From assembly GCA_902765735.1 (NCBI GenBank), contig CACXBB010000016.1, positions 1 through 64,000 of the forward strand: a stretch of DNA of 64,000 nt, written 5' to 3'. The translations under genes and the position numbers were made by a program. Each line of letters starts with the position of its first letter. The first letter of the stretch is position 1. This document shows positions 47,264-55,173 of this stretch, piece by piece. The notes beneath the pieces are model-generated. The model was not told the origin of the DNA. It did no database searches and worked only from the letters and a program-made list of their open reading frames with translations. Origin of the DNA: an uncultured Eubacteriales bacterium. Its GTDB lineage: Bacteria > Bacillota > Clostridia > Christensenellales > Aristaeellaceae.

Positions 47264-49594
47264 ATGAGCATTAACATGAAGCGTTGGATAGCGATGATAC
47301 TGATGGCGTGCCTGGTGACGGCGATGAGCCCCGCGGCGCTGCCGGAGGGGGAGGCGGTCGGACCGGTTGAGATCGTCGAGGCCGCCGAACCCGCGGAGGC
47401 CGCGGAGCTTGCGGAACCTGCCGAGCCCGCGGAACCCGCAGAGCCTGTCGAGGCCGCCGAGCCTGCCGAGACTGACGCGGCCCCCGTGGCCGACGCGGCC
47501 CCCGTGGCCGACGCCCCCGGGGACGTCGTGGCCGACGTGACCTTCGACGAGGTGTCGGAGGAGGTGGCCGCCGCGCCGGTGGACGACGTCGTATGCCTCG
47601 AGGCGGAGGAGATGGAGCTTGCGGCCCTGGACGAGACCCAGGGCGAGGACCCCGCCGCCGCAGCCGATGAAGCTGCCGACATCGCTGACATCGCCGAGGT
47701 CGGGGCGGAGCTGGTCCTGGAGGAGCTGCCCGGGGAGCCCTACGTCTACGCCTGGACGCTGAACGAGGGCACCCAGGTGTGCCGCGACGACGGCATGACG
47801 GACGTGATCCACACGCTGGCCTCCGGCGAGGCGGTGCTGGTCGCGGAGCGCCTGGAGGGCGTGGACCGGGTGGCGTTCAACACGCTGGAAGGCGTGGTGG
47901 AGGGCTACGTCGCCGCCGCGGACCTGCGGGAGCTGGACGCCCAGGAGACCGAAAACCTGCTGGACCTGCTCGCCGGCTTCGATGCTCTGGCGCTGTACCG
48001 GGACGACATCAACTGGCCCCTGCCCCCCGAGGCCCGCAACACGTTCCTGGCCGCGGCGGACTTTGAGCGGCTGAGCAACGACACCCAGTACGTGGTGCAG
48101 GGCAAGACCATCACGGCCAACATGGTGGGCGACCACTCCGACTGCTGGTCCTGGGCCCGGGCGCTCTACAAGATCATATGGGACGTGAAGTTCGACAACA
48201 ACTTCGTGGGCGAGCCGGCCACCGGCCACAGCCTGATCCGCAACCTGACGGACGAGGAGCGCCAGCTCACCGGCGAGAACCTCAAGCGCTTCATGAAGCA
48301 GTCCGTGCCGGGCTGCACGCTGCGCATCTGCTCCTGCCCGCGCAACTGCTCCAACATCGACAACGACGGCTGCCCCAAGCACGAGAAGCACAGCCTGATG
48401 GTGATAGAGATCGGCGAGGACGGCTTCGTGGTCATGGACAACATGACCGGCAGCGGCGATCACCGCTATTCCACCCGCTACTATACCTATGACAACTTCG
48501 CCAAGCACTGGGCCAAGTACAAGATGGTGAAGTACATCAAGTGGCCCAACGCCCCGGAATTCGACAAGTCGCGGGACTCCGGCGTGAAGCCCGAGAGCGT
48601 CTCCCTCAGCGAGACCAATGTGACCGTCCGGGCGGAGCAGTCCTACGCGCTCAACGCCACCGTGATGCCGGAGAACGCCGAGGACAAGACGCTGACCTGG
48701 ACCAGCAGCGATCCCTTCGTGGCCTACATGGACAACAGCGGCAACCTGGTGTCTGTGGGCGCCGGCAAGGCCACCATCACCGCCACCACCACCAACGGCA
48801 TCAACGCCTCGGCGGAGGTGACCGTGGTGTCCAAGGACTACAAGGCGACGGGCGTCAGCCTGGATCAGACCGGCACCGTGTACGTGAAGCTGGGCAGCAC
48901 GCTGCAGCTCAACGCCTCGGTGGCTCCCGCCTACGCCAACCCCGATGTGGCCTGGAAGTCCTCCAAGAAGAAGGTGGCCACCGTGTCCAAGACCGGCCTG
49001 GTGACCCCCAGGAAGACCGGCACCACCACCGTCACCGTGACCACCGCCAGCAAGAAGAAGGCCAAGGTCAAGGTCAAGGTGGTCAAGGGCACCGCGGCGG
49101 GCAAGGTGACGCTGGACAAGACCGGCATCGTGGAGATGAAGGTGGGCGAGACCCTCAAGCTCAACGCCACCGTCAGCCCCGCAACGACCAACCCCGCGCT
49201 CAAGTGGAAGTCCTCCAAGAGCAAGGTGGCCGCGGTGTCCCAGGACGGCACCGTCACCGCGAAGCAGGCCGGCACCGCCGTCATCGGCGTGATGACCGCC
49301 AACAAGAAGAAGGCCAAAGTCAAGATCAAGGTGGTGGACGCCAACGCCCCCTCCGCCGTGACGCTGGATAAGACCGGCGTCGTGGAGATGAAGGTGGGCG
49401 AGACCCTCAAGCTCAACGCCACCCTCACTCCCGAGAGCGCCCAGACCGCGCTCAAGTGGAAGTCCACCAAGAAGAAGGTGGCCACGGTGTCCCAGGACGG
49501 CACCGTCACCGCAAAGAAGCCCGGCACCGCCACCGTCGGCGTGGTGACCTCCAACAAGAAGAAGGCCAAGGTCAAGATCAAAGTGACGAAGTGA
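47264..49594 (+). CDS. Secreted surface protein: cysteine-hydrolase-like domain plus Big_2 repeats
   Basis: 776 aa. Signal peptide (about residues 5-25), then an Ala/Glu/Pro-rich stalk (EPAEPAEPVEAAEPAE, about 30-155), an SH3-like segment (about 160-225) and a papain-like fold candidate with cysteine in HSDCWSWARALY (about 294) and histidine in EKHSLMVIEIGEDGF (about 375). A cysteine cluster lies between (CTLRICSCPRNCSN). From about residue 442 there are four Big_2 immunoglobulin-like repeats, the last two almost identical (VTLDKTG-VVEMKVGETLKLN) and very lysine-rich. No LPxTG or other anchor seen. It probably acts at the cell wall; the hydrolase call is an inference. Confidence 0.78.
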   Translation: MSINMKRWIAMILMACLVTAMSPAALPEGEAVGPVEIVEAAEPAEAAELAEPAEPAEPAEPVEAAEPAETDAAPVADAAPVADAPGDVVADVTFDEVSEEVAAAPVDDVVCLEAEEMELAALDETQGEDPAAAADEAADIADIAEVGAELVLEELPGEPYVYAWTLNEGTQVCRDDGMTDVIHTLASGEAVLVAERLEGVDRVAFNTLEGVVEGYVAAADLRELDAQETENLLDLLAGFDALALYRDDINWPLPPEARNTFLAAADFERLSNDTQYVVQGKTITANMVGDHSDCWSWARALYKIIWDVKFDNNFVGEPATGHSLIRNLTDEERQLTGENLKRFMKQSVPGCTLRICSCPRNCSNIDNDGCPKHEKHSLMVIEIGEDGFVVMDNMTGSGDHRYSTRYYTYDNFAKHWAKYKMVKYIKWPNAPEFDKSRDSGVKPESVSLSETNVTVRAEQSYALNATVMPENAEDKTLTWTSSDPFVAYMDNSGNLVSVGAGKATITATTTNGINASAEVTVVSKDYKATGVSLDQTGTVYVKLGSTLQLNASVAPAYANPDVAWKSSKKKVATVSKTGLVTPRKTGTTTVTVTTASKKKAKVKVKVVKGTAAGKVTLDKTGIVEMKVGETLKLNATVSPATTNPALKWKSSKSKVAAVSQDGTVTAKQAGTAVIGVMTANKKKAKVKIKVVDANAPSAVTLDKTGVVEMKVGETLKLNATLTPESAQTALKWKSTKKKVATVSQDGTVTAKKPGTATVGVVTSNKKKAKVKIKVTK

Positions 49595-49600
49595 CAGATG

Positions 49601-49632
49601 AATGCCCGGCGCGCCGCGCCGGGCATTTTTTT
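49601..49632. terminator. Terminator between the Big_2 protein and the radical SAM gene
   Basis: 10-bp stem AATGCCCGGC/GCCGGGCATT with a 7-nt loop, followed by a run of seven T on the plus strand. It ends 5 nt before the stop of the convergent radical SAM gene. Confidence 0.9.
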
Positions 49633-49637
49633 ATGGC

Positions 49638-50762
49638 TTACAGCACGATATCCCCGATCCGGTACCCCTCCGGCAGCGGCTCCTCCTTCAGGAAGCGGAA
49701 GCTGTCGTCCCGCAGTATGGGCAGGAACGCGGCGTAAGGGATGCCGCCGAACTCGTTGCCGTAGCTGCTGGCGCCGAACCAGCCGCCCTCCTTGGCGCGC
49801 AGGTTGAGGTCCCGGGCGAACTTGGTGCGGTTGGAGCAGTCGTGCACCGCGATGGGCCAGTGCTCCTCCGCGGCGCGGCGCATCAGCTTCAGCGTCAGCT
49901 CCCGGCTCCAGATGGGGGACAGGTAGCCCTGCCGGCACATCACCAGCGGCTCGCCCCAGTAGTTCTCGATATTGTTGGGGTTCAGGTGCAGCTCCGCGCA
50001 GTTCATGAAGTCCAGCCCCGTAGCGAGTATGCGGTCCTTCTTCTGCAGGAAGAGGTCGTAGAACTCCCGGGTCATGGGGGTCTCGATGCCCGCCATGGGG
50101 ATGTAGCGCTTGGCAACGCCGATCATGTCGATCACCCTGTCGGCCACCCGCGCCGCGCCCAGGTTGAAGCGCAGCTCGTCGAGTCCCGCTTCGCCCAGCG
50201 CCCGGAGGTTCTCCTCCGTGGCCAGGGTGCCGTTGGTGTACATGTGCTGGTAGATGCCGGCCTCGTGGAATTTGCGGATGATGCCGTAGTACTTTTCGAT
50301 CTCCATGAAGGGCTCCAGGTACACGTAGGCCACGCCGGTGGGGTGCCTGTCCATGGCCAGCAGCAGGTCCAGGTCGCGCTCGTAGAACTTGGTGCCGCCG
50401 ATCTCCCACATGCCCTCGCCCACGGGCGGCTGCTGGTCCATCTCGCCGAAGTCGTAGCAGAAGGGGCATTGCAGGTTGCATTTGTTCGTCCTGCGGATCG
50501 CGCCCAGACCCGTGCCCAGCAGGCAGGACCGGCAGCCCTTCGGGAACCTGTCGTCGGGCCCCACGTAGTACGTGCGCCCCTCGAGGGTCCTGAGCCCCGG
50601 CACCTCGGCCATCAGCGCCTCGAGGCGGGCGTTCTCGGCCTCCTCGATCTGGTAAAGCGTCGCCAGGGCCAGCTCCTGCTGGCGGGGCGGCAGACCCTCG
50701 CCCTCGTCCAGTTCGGCGAAGAATTCAAACCATTGAAGGGCGTCGTGCTTGGATATGTTCAT
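49638..50762 (-). CDS. Radical SAM protein
   Basis: 374 aa. The cluster motif CNLQCPFC (CxxxCxxC) is at about residues 93-100, preceded by a CRSC pair (about 78-81) and followed by FGEMDQQPP. The barrel continues with the GGTKFYERDLDLLL and YLEPFMEIEKYYG blocks and MYTNGTLATEENLRAL. It uses S-adenosylmethionine and a 4Fe-4S cluster for radical chemistry on an unknown substrate. A further cysteine pair (LVMCRQG and VHDCSNR) near the C-terminus might hold a second cluster. Isolated by terminators and repeats on both sides, so context gives no clue to the substrate. Confidence 0.85.
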   Translation of the reverse strand: MNISKHDALQWFEFFAELDEGEGLPPRQQELALATLYQIEEAENARLEALMAEVPGLRTLEGRTYYVGPDDRFPKGCRSCLLGTGLGAIRRTNKCNLQCPFCYDFGEMDQQPPVGEGMWEIGGTKFYERDLDLLLAMDRHPTGVAYVYLEPFMEIEKYYGIIRKFHEAGIYQHMYTNGTLATEENLRALGEAGLDELRFNLGAARVADRVIDMIGVAKRYIPMAGIETPMTREFYDLFLQKKDRILATGLDFMNCAELHLNPNNIENYWGEPLVMCRQGYLSPIWSRELTLKLMRRAAEEHWPIAVHDCSNRTKFARDLNLRAKEGGWFGASSYGNEFGGIPYAAFLPILRDDSFRFLKEEPLPEGYRIGDIVL

Positions 50763-50792
50763 GGTAGGTACACCTCTTTTGCGCTTTTTGAT

Positions 50793-50968
50793 AGAGAGTG
50801 AAGAGTGGAGAGTGAAGAGTGGAGATATAGTATGCCGCGCACATTACACAGCGGCGAATCATCCGATGTTCCCGCGAAGGAAGCCGATTTGTGACATGAG
50901 ATCACGATATTTCGTTCTCAGGCTTTCTTTATCTCCACTCTCCACTCTTCACTCTCCACTCTGATATT
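50793..50968. repeat. Simple-arm inverted element with 100-bp cargo
   Basis: Arms GAGAGTGAAGAGTGGAGAGTG (50793-50823) and CTCCACTCTCCACTCTTCAC (50932-50962). The cargo (GCGCACATTACACAGCGGCG ... CCCGCGAAGGAAGCCG) matches, in opposite orientation, the cargo of the element at 58193-58375. It occupies the gap between the radical SAM gene and the esterase gene. Confidence 0.83.
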
Positions 50969-50984
50969 TCCCCATATCCGTTTC

Positions 50985-51623
50985 CTATTGATGTGTCTGA
51001 GGATTTGTTACGCACTTGATCGCCCACCCAAACCCCTTCGCCACCCTGACCTCGGGTTCGGCGAAGTGGTTGCCCTCGTTCCACTCCAATATGGAGGGGA
51101 TGCTCCGGAAGCGGTCGGCCTGGCGGCGTATGGCGTCGCCCACGGCGGCCATCTGCCGGTTGCGGGTCCGGGGCTCCTGTTTGCCGAGGCTCAGGTAGGC
51201 CGCGCCATGGGGGACATGGGCGTCGGCGTAGGCGTCCCAGCCGGGATACCACACCGAGGGCGACGCGGCGACCACGGCGTCAAAGGCGTCGATCTCACAG
51301 TGGGCCCACAGCGCGAACAGTCCCGCCAGGGAGTAGCCGCCGAGGATGCGGGGCAGCGCGGGGTCGAAGCGGGGCAGCATGTCCGACAGTAGGCAGTCCA
51401 GCGTCCCGCGCGCCTGCCCGCCGAAGGGGACCTTGCCGAACGCCGGCGGGGCGGGCCAGGGGGAGAGGTCCCGGTTCCAGTCCCCGACCTCCAGCGCGGC
51501 GTAGACGAACCCGACGTCCGTCATGCCTCTCAATGCGGGCAGGGGGTCGCCCTCCGCGGCCTCGGTGACGTGCAGCAGCACCGCCCGGGGTTCGCCCACG
51601 CCGACGCAGCGCGCGAGCCTCAT
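50985..51623 (-). CDS. Alpha/beta-hydrolase esterase
   Basis: 212 aa. Nucleophile elbow GGYSLAGLFALWA (GxSxxG) near residue 95-107, an acidic/His end with EWNEGNHFAEP, and SLGKQEPRTRNRQM, which resembles the Fes/IroE and esterase D group of acyl-ester hydrolases. Cytoplasmic. Its ATG overlaps the stop of the DUF3786 gene (ATGA), so the pair is coupled; the open frame's longer start is therefore rejected. Possible work includes hydrolysis of siderophore or acyl esters, but the substrate is not shown. Confidence 0.8.
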   Translation of the reverse strand: MRLARCVGVGEPRAVLLHVTEAAEGDPLPALRGMTDVGFVYAALEVGDWNRDLSPWPAPPAFGKVPFGGQARGTLDCLLSDMLPRFDPALPRILGGYSLAGLFALWAHCEIDAFDAVVAASPSVWYPGWDAYADAHVPHGAAYLSLGKQEPRTRNRQMAAVGDAIRRQADRFRSIPSILEWNEGNHFAEPEVRVAKGFGWAIKCVTNPQTHQ

Positions 51624-52246
51624 GCCTCCGTCCTCCCGCAGTAGTATTCCAGCCGGTCCGCCAGGCTGTTCATCACGTACCACAGGGTCTCGTAGTGCAT
51701 GAATTGCAGGGCGTTTTCGTCGAAAAGGTACTTGATGTTGGCCGGGAACTCATCGTCGCCCTCCCAGAACTGAAACCATATGCCGAAGTCCTCGAACACC
51801 GGTATGGCGTAGCCCACGTCCGATCTGCCCAGCGGCACCCCGCCCAGCCGTTCGCAGGCGGCCCGCAGCGCGCCCGTGCGGCCGGAGAACTTCGCCGCGG
51901 TGGCCTCGTGGCTCAGGGTGCGGTCGTGGCCCGCGCCGATGATGCCCCCCAGCGCGCTGATAGACGCCCAGCGGCCCGCGGCGCGGGGCCGGGTTGCCGG
52001 ATAGGCCAGCAGGTCGAACAGCGCCATGGTCTCGTTCACGCCGTCCGGGGAGCGGTACACCCCCTCCGGCTCAAGCGGGATCAGCGCCCCCGTGTGCCGG
52101 TCGATGGCCATGCGCTCGCCGAAGTAGGTCACATACAGCCGGTCTTCGTCGTGTTCGAGCTTCCAGCGCCCGATCATCGCCGCCTGGTCCATTTTGAGAA
52201 AGTACGCCCGCGCGCCCTCCGCCATCTTCTCATAGTTCGATGCCAT
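51620..52246 (-). CDS. DUF3786 domain protein
   Basis: 208 aa. Matches the DUF3786 layout: N-terminal helix EGARAYFLKM, a sheet with LYVTYFGERMAIDRHTGAL, the LFDLLAYPATRPRAAGRWAS block and a C-terminal IWFQFWEGDDEFPANIKYLFDENA region. The family is common in strict anaerobes and is sometimes encoded near corrinoid or acetogenesis genes; its function is not established. GGAGGG supports the start 6 codons inside the frame. First gene of a two-gene operon with the esterase, with its own promoter. Confidence 0.82.
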   Translation of the reverse strand: MASNYEKMAEGARAYFLKMDQAAMIGRWKLEHDEDRLYVTYFGERMAIDRHTGALIPLEPEGVYRSPDGVNETMALFDLLAYPATRPRAAGRWASISALGGIIGAGHDRTLSHEATAAKFSGRTGALRAACERLGGVPLGRSDVGYAIPVFEDFGIWFQFWEGDDEFPANIKYLFDENALQFMHYETLWYVMNSLADRLEYYCGRTEA

Positions 52247-52280
52247 CCCGCGCCCTCCGTTCACGATGTTATGCGATCTG

Positions 52281-52309
52281 AGTATAGCATATTATGGAAC
52301 GGAATGCAA
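52281..52309 (-). promoter_or_regulatory. DUF3786 gene promoter
   Basis: Minus strand: TTGCAT (52309-52304), 17-nt spacer, TATACT (52286-52281), about 35 nt before the start. Confidence 0.75.
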
Positions 52310-52374
52310 ACCGGAGCGGCCGTTTCTTAACAGCGAACATAATGATATTTGATTGATAAGAAAAATATTATAAT

Positions 52375-52403
52375 TTGACATTATCAGTTAACGGGTTTAT
52401 AAT
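52375..52403 (+). promoter_or_regulatory. MATE gene promoter
   Basis: TTGACA (52375-52380), 17-nt spacer, TATAAT (52398-52403), about 35 nt before the ATG at 52438. Confidence 0.87.
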
Positions 52404-52437
52404 CATTCATATCCGGCGGGGAAGGGGTGTGGGACGC

Positions 52438-53835
52438 ATGAGGGACATCGCGAAGGAGACGCGGATATTCGAGGAATATCCGATACTGCGGGCGGTGCTG
52501 ACGCTGGCGATCCCCACGGTGATCAGCCAGATCATACTGGTGATCTACAACATGGCCGACACCTTCTTCATCGGCATGACGGGCTCCGACGCGATGCTCA
52601 CGTCGGTGACGGTGTGCATGCCCGCGTTCATGTTCCTCTCGGCCATATCGAACCTTTTCGGCGTGGGCGGCGCGAGCGTGATCGCCCGGTCGCTGGGCGC
52701 GGGGGAGATCAAGAAGGCGAAGTACACGGCGGGGTTTGCGTTCTGGGGCTGCGTGGGCGTGACGGCGCTCTACTCGCTGGGGGCGCTTTTGCTGATCCAT
52801 CCCTACGTGGACGCGCTGGGCGGCGTGGATGCGCTGGTGCACGACAACGCCTGCCGCTACCTGCGCTGGACGGTGATCGTGGGCGGCGTGGGCACGTCGT
52901 TGAACGCGCTGCTGGGGCACCTGGTGCGCTCGGAGGGCCGGTCGGTGCAGGCGGGCTTCGGCATCGCGCTGGGCGGGGTACTGAACATCGCGCTGGACCC
53001 GCTGTTCATGTTCGTGATCCTGAAGCCGGGCAACGAGGTGGCCGGCGCGGGCATCGCCACGATGCTCTCCAACCTGTGTGCCACGCTGTACTTCCTGGCG
53101 GTGATCAGGGCGAACCGGGCGCGGTCGGTGCTGTCGCTCAAACCCACCCGGCGCTCGTTTGACTACGAGATCCCCGCGGACGTGCTGTCCACCGGCCTTC
53201 CGGCATGCCTGATGACGCTTTGCGAGAACATCTCCTACGCCGTGCTGGACCGGCTGATGGCCTCCTTCGGCATGATGGCCCAGGCGGGCATCGGCGTGGC
53301 CAAGAAGGTCAACATGCTGGCCCACTGCATGGTGCGGGGCATGGCCCAGGGCGTGCTGCCGCTGATCGGCTATAACTTCGCTTCGAACAACCATCACCGC
53401 ATGAAGCGGGCAGTGGTGCTGTCGGCGTCGATCTCCATCGGCCTGGCGGCGGCGTGGATGGCGGTTTCGCTGCTGTTCAGCCGCAGCATGATCGGCGTGT
53501 TCATACAGCATAAATCCCCGTCGCTGGACTACGGCGCGGCGTTTCTGAGGATACTGTGCATCGGCGGGCCCTTCTCCGCCTGCGCCTACACCTTCATTTC
53601 CTTCTTCCAGGCCACCGGGGAGAGCCTCAAGTCCTTCGTGCTGGCGATGCTGCGCAAGGGCCTCCTGGACATCCCGCTGATGTTCATGCTGCTCAGACCC
53701 ATACCGATCTACGGCATCGTGTGGGCCACGCCCATCGCGGATTTCGTGTGCTGCGGCGTGTCGCTGATGCTGTTCATGGGCTTCTTCCACCGCCTGAATC
53801 ATGCGCGGTACATCCAGCGGGCGGTGGACGCCTGA
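52438..53835 (+). CDS. MATE-family multidrug efflux protein
   Basis: 465 aa, 12 membrane segments in two related halves. MATE blocks include LAIPTVISQIILVIYNMADTFF near the N-terminus, GVGGASVIARSLGAGE, and in the second half GVAKKVNMLAHCMVRGMAQG and GYNFASNN. It exports cationic compounds against sodium or protons. The frame begins earlier, inside the promoter, so the ATG after GGGAAGGGG is used. The stop codon is followed directly by a simple-repeat arm. No regulator gene is adjacent. Confidence 0.93.
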   Translation: MRDIAKETRIFEEYPILRAVLTLAIPTVISQIILVIYNMADTFFIGMTGSDAMLTSVTVCMPAFMFLSAISNLFGVGGASVIARSLGAGEIKKAKYTAGFAFWGCVGVTALYSLGALLLIHPYVDALGGVDALVHDNACRYLRWTVIVGGVGTSLNALLGHLVRSEGRSVQAGFGIALGGVLNIALDPLFMFVILKPGNEVAGAGIATMLSNLCATLYFLAVIRANRARSVLSLKPTRRSFDYEIPADVLSTGLPACLMTLCENISYAVLDRLMASFGMMAQAGIGVAKKVNMLAHCMVRGMAQGVLPLIGYNFASNNHHRMKRAVVLSASISIGLAAAWMAVSLLFSRSMIGVFIQHKSPSLDYGAAFLRILCIGGPFSACAYTFISFFQATGESLKSFVLAMLRKGLLDIPLMFMLLRPIPIYGIVWATPIADFVCCGVSLMLFMGFFHRLNHARYIQRAVDA

Positions 53836-54008
53836 GCAGAGTGTAGAGTTCAGAGTTCAGAGTTCAGTTGTGGAGGAAATCCTTGCGGATTTCTTTGATT
53901 TACAGAGCTACGGTCAATCGAAACAACGCTGTAATTGTCCATTCAATCAGGACAAATCCCGGAGGGATTTGAACCAAAACTGTACTCTGCACTCTCCACT
54001 CTGCACTC
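53836..54008. repeat. Simple-arm inverted element after the MATE gene
   Basis: Left arm AGAGTGTAGAGTTCAGAGTTC starts just after the MATE stop. The cargo has two similar hairpins, AAATCC-TTGC-GGATTT and CAAATCCC-GGA-GGGATTTG. Right arm ACTGTACTCTGCACTCTCC ends at 54008. A homologous cargo is present at 56360-56430. Confidence 0.83.
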
Positions 54009-54009
54009 T

Positions 54010-54042
54010 AAAAAGTGCCGGACATCGCGTCCGGCGCTTTTT
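54010..54042. terminator. Bidirectional terminator, MATE / thioredoxin-reductase-like
   Basis: 14-bp stem AAAAAGTGCCGGAC/GTCCGGCGCTTTTT with one mismatch and loop ATCGC. A and T runs at both ends serve both convergent genes. Confidence 0.9.
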
Positions 54043-54045
54043 GCA

Positions 54046-54894
54046 TCACCCGAGGTAATCAATGACGCTGTGGGCGGCGACATTGCCCTCGCCCACGGCC
54101 TTGGCGTACTGATAGGGCCGCCCGGTGCAGTCCCCGGCGGCGAACACCCCGGGCAGGTTGGTGGCCATGGCGCGGTCCACGACGATGTGGCCGTCCTCGG
54201 TGGCGAGGCCGGGCAGCAGGGTGTTCAGCGCGATGGCGTCCCGCAGGCAGAATACGCCGTCCACCGGCAGGGACTCGCCGGTGTTGAGCCGAAGGCCCGT
54301 CACCCGGGCGTCGCCCTCCACCGCCACGGGGCGGCTTGCGGGGGCGATCACATTCTCCCCGGCCACGCCGGGGTTTTTGTAATAGGGGAAGAAGTACAAC
54401 TTCCCGGCCAGCCCGGCCAGGAACGCCGCCTCGTGTTCGAAACGCGCGTTGCCGCACAGCACCGCGACGGTGCGGCCCCGGTACAGACCGCCGTCGCAGG
54501 TGGCGCAGTAGCTGATACCCCGGCCCACGTAGTCCGCCTCGCCCTCAAGCCCGCCGGACTGGTTCACGCCGGTGGTCAAAATCAGGGTCCGGGCCTCGTA
54601 GAAGTCCGGCCCGGCCATCAGCGCGTAGCGGTCGCCCATGGGCATGATCGAATTGACCATGGCCTCCGTGATCTCAATGCCCATGGCCTGCACCTGGCGC
54701 AGGAAGGCTGCGTTCAGTTCCGCGCCGGGCACGTCCGTAAACCCAGGATAGTTGGAGACGCGCTCCGCCCGGCTCAGCTTGTCGCTCAGCGTCTTTTTCC
54801 CGATCCATATGAAGCGCTTGTCGTGAATCCTCAGATTCAGCGCGGCCGAGACCCCCGCGGGGCCTGAGCCGATGATGGCGGCGTCATAAAGCAT
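54046..54894 (-). CDS. Thioredoxin-reductase-like flavoprotein without NADPH motifs
   Basis: 282 aa, shorter than the usual 305-315. The FAD site AAIIGSGPAGVSAALNLR, the redox pair SYCATCDGG (cysteines near residues 129-132) and the C-terminal AAGDCTGRPYQYAKA are intact. Where NADPH-dependent enzymes have GGGxSAxEEA and HRRxxxR, this protein reads LCGNARFEHEA and YFFPYYKNP. That pattern is known from clostridial ferredoxin-dependent flavin thioredoxin reductases, so the electron donor may be ferredoxin. AAGGAG site; stands alone between a MITE-like element and a terminator. No thioredoxin gene is visible nearby. Confidence 0.85.
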   Translation of the reverse strand: MLYDAAIIGSGPAGVSAALNLRIHDKRFIWIGKKTLSDKLSRAERVSNYPGFTDVPGAELNAAFLRQVQAMGIEITEAMVNSIMPMGDRYALMAGPDFYEARTLILTTGVNQSGGLEGEADYVGRGISYCATCDGGLYRGRTVAVLCGNARFEHEAAFLAGLAGKLYFFPYYKNPGVAGENVIAPASRPVAVEGDARVTGLRLNTGESLPVDGVFCLRDAIALNTLLPGLATEDGHIVVDRAMATNLPGVFAAGDCTGRPYQYAKAVGEGNVAAHSVIDYLG

Positions 54895-54914
54895 AGCATA
54901 CTCCTTCTGCGTAA

Positions 54915-55072
54915 GGGCCTGTGCATAAATTATTCATACATTCTGCTTGTCTGAATCCGCCATTGCTGCGTTGTCGTCGGTCAACGTGCCCCGGCACGCC
55001 TCCCTCCTCCGCCTTGCTTGCACTGACGAATTCATCCTGCGCATTCTGTATAAATAATTTATGCACAGGCCC
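54915..55072. mobile_element. 158-bp MITE-like element
   Basis: 26-bp terminal inverted repeats GGGCCTGTGCATAAATTATT... with one mismatch (54915-54940 and 55047-55072). It is flanked on both sides by TAA, a probable 3-bp target duplication. The interior is GC-rich, non-coding, and reads GCAAGGCGGAGGAGGGAGG on the minus strand. No transposase gene is present in the window. Confidence 0.82.
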
Positions 55073-55083
55073 TAAGCGTTTTA

Positions 55084-55173
55084 ATAATTGAGAATTGAGA
55101 ATAGAGAATTATATTAGCGCGGCAGTTGGTAGCTTTAATTCTCAATTCTCAATTTTTCAATTCTCAATTCTAT
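55084..55173. repeat. Short simple-arm inverted element at the rmuC end
   Basis: Left arm of AATTGAGAATTGAGAATAG words, core AGCGCGGCAGTTGGTAG, right arm of AATTCTCAATTCTC words. The right arm contains the rmuC stop codon. Confidence 0.85.

Noticed and set aside
54895..55080. The 158-bp inverted element as a terminator only
   Set aside because: Its ends, flanking TAA and long non-pairing interior fit a transposable element better; it may still affect transcription.
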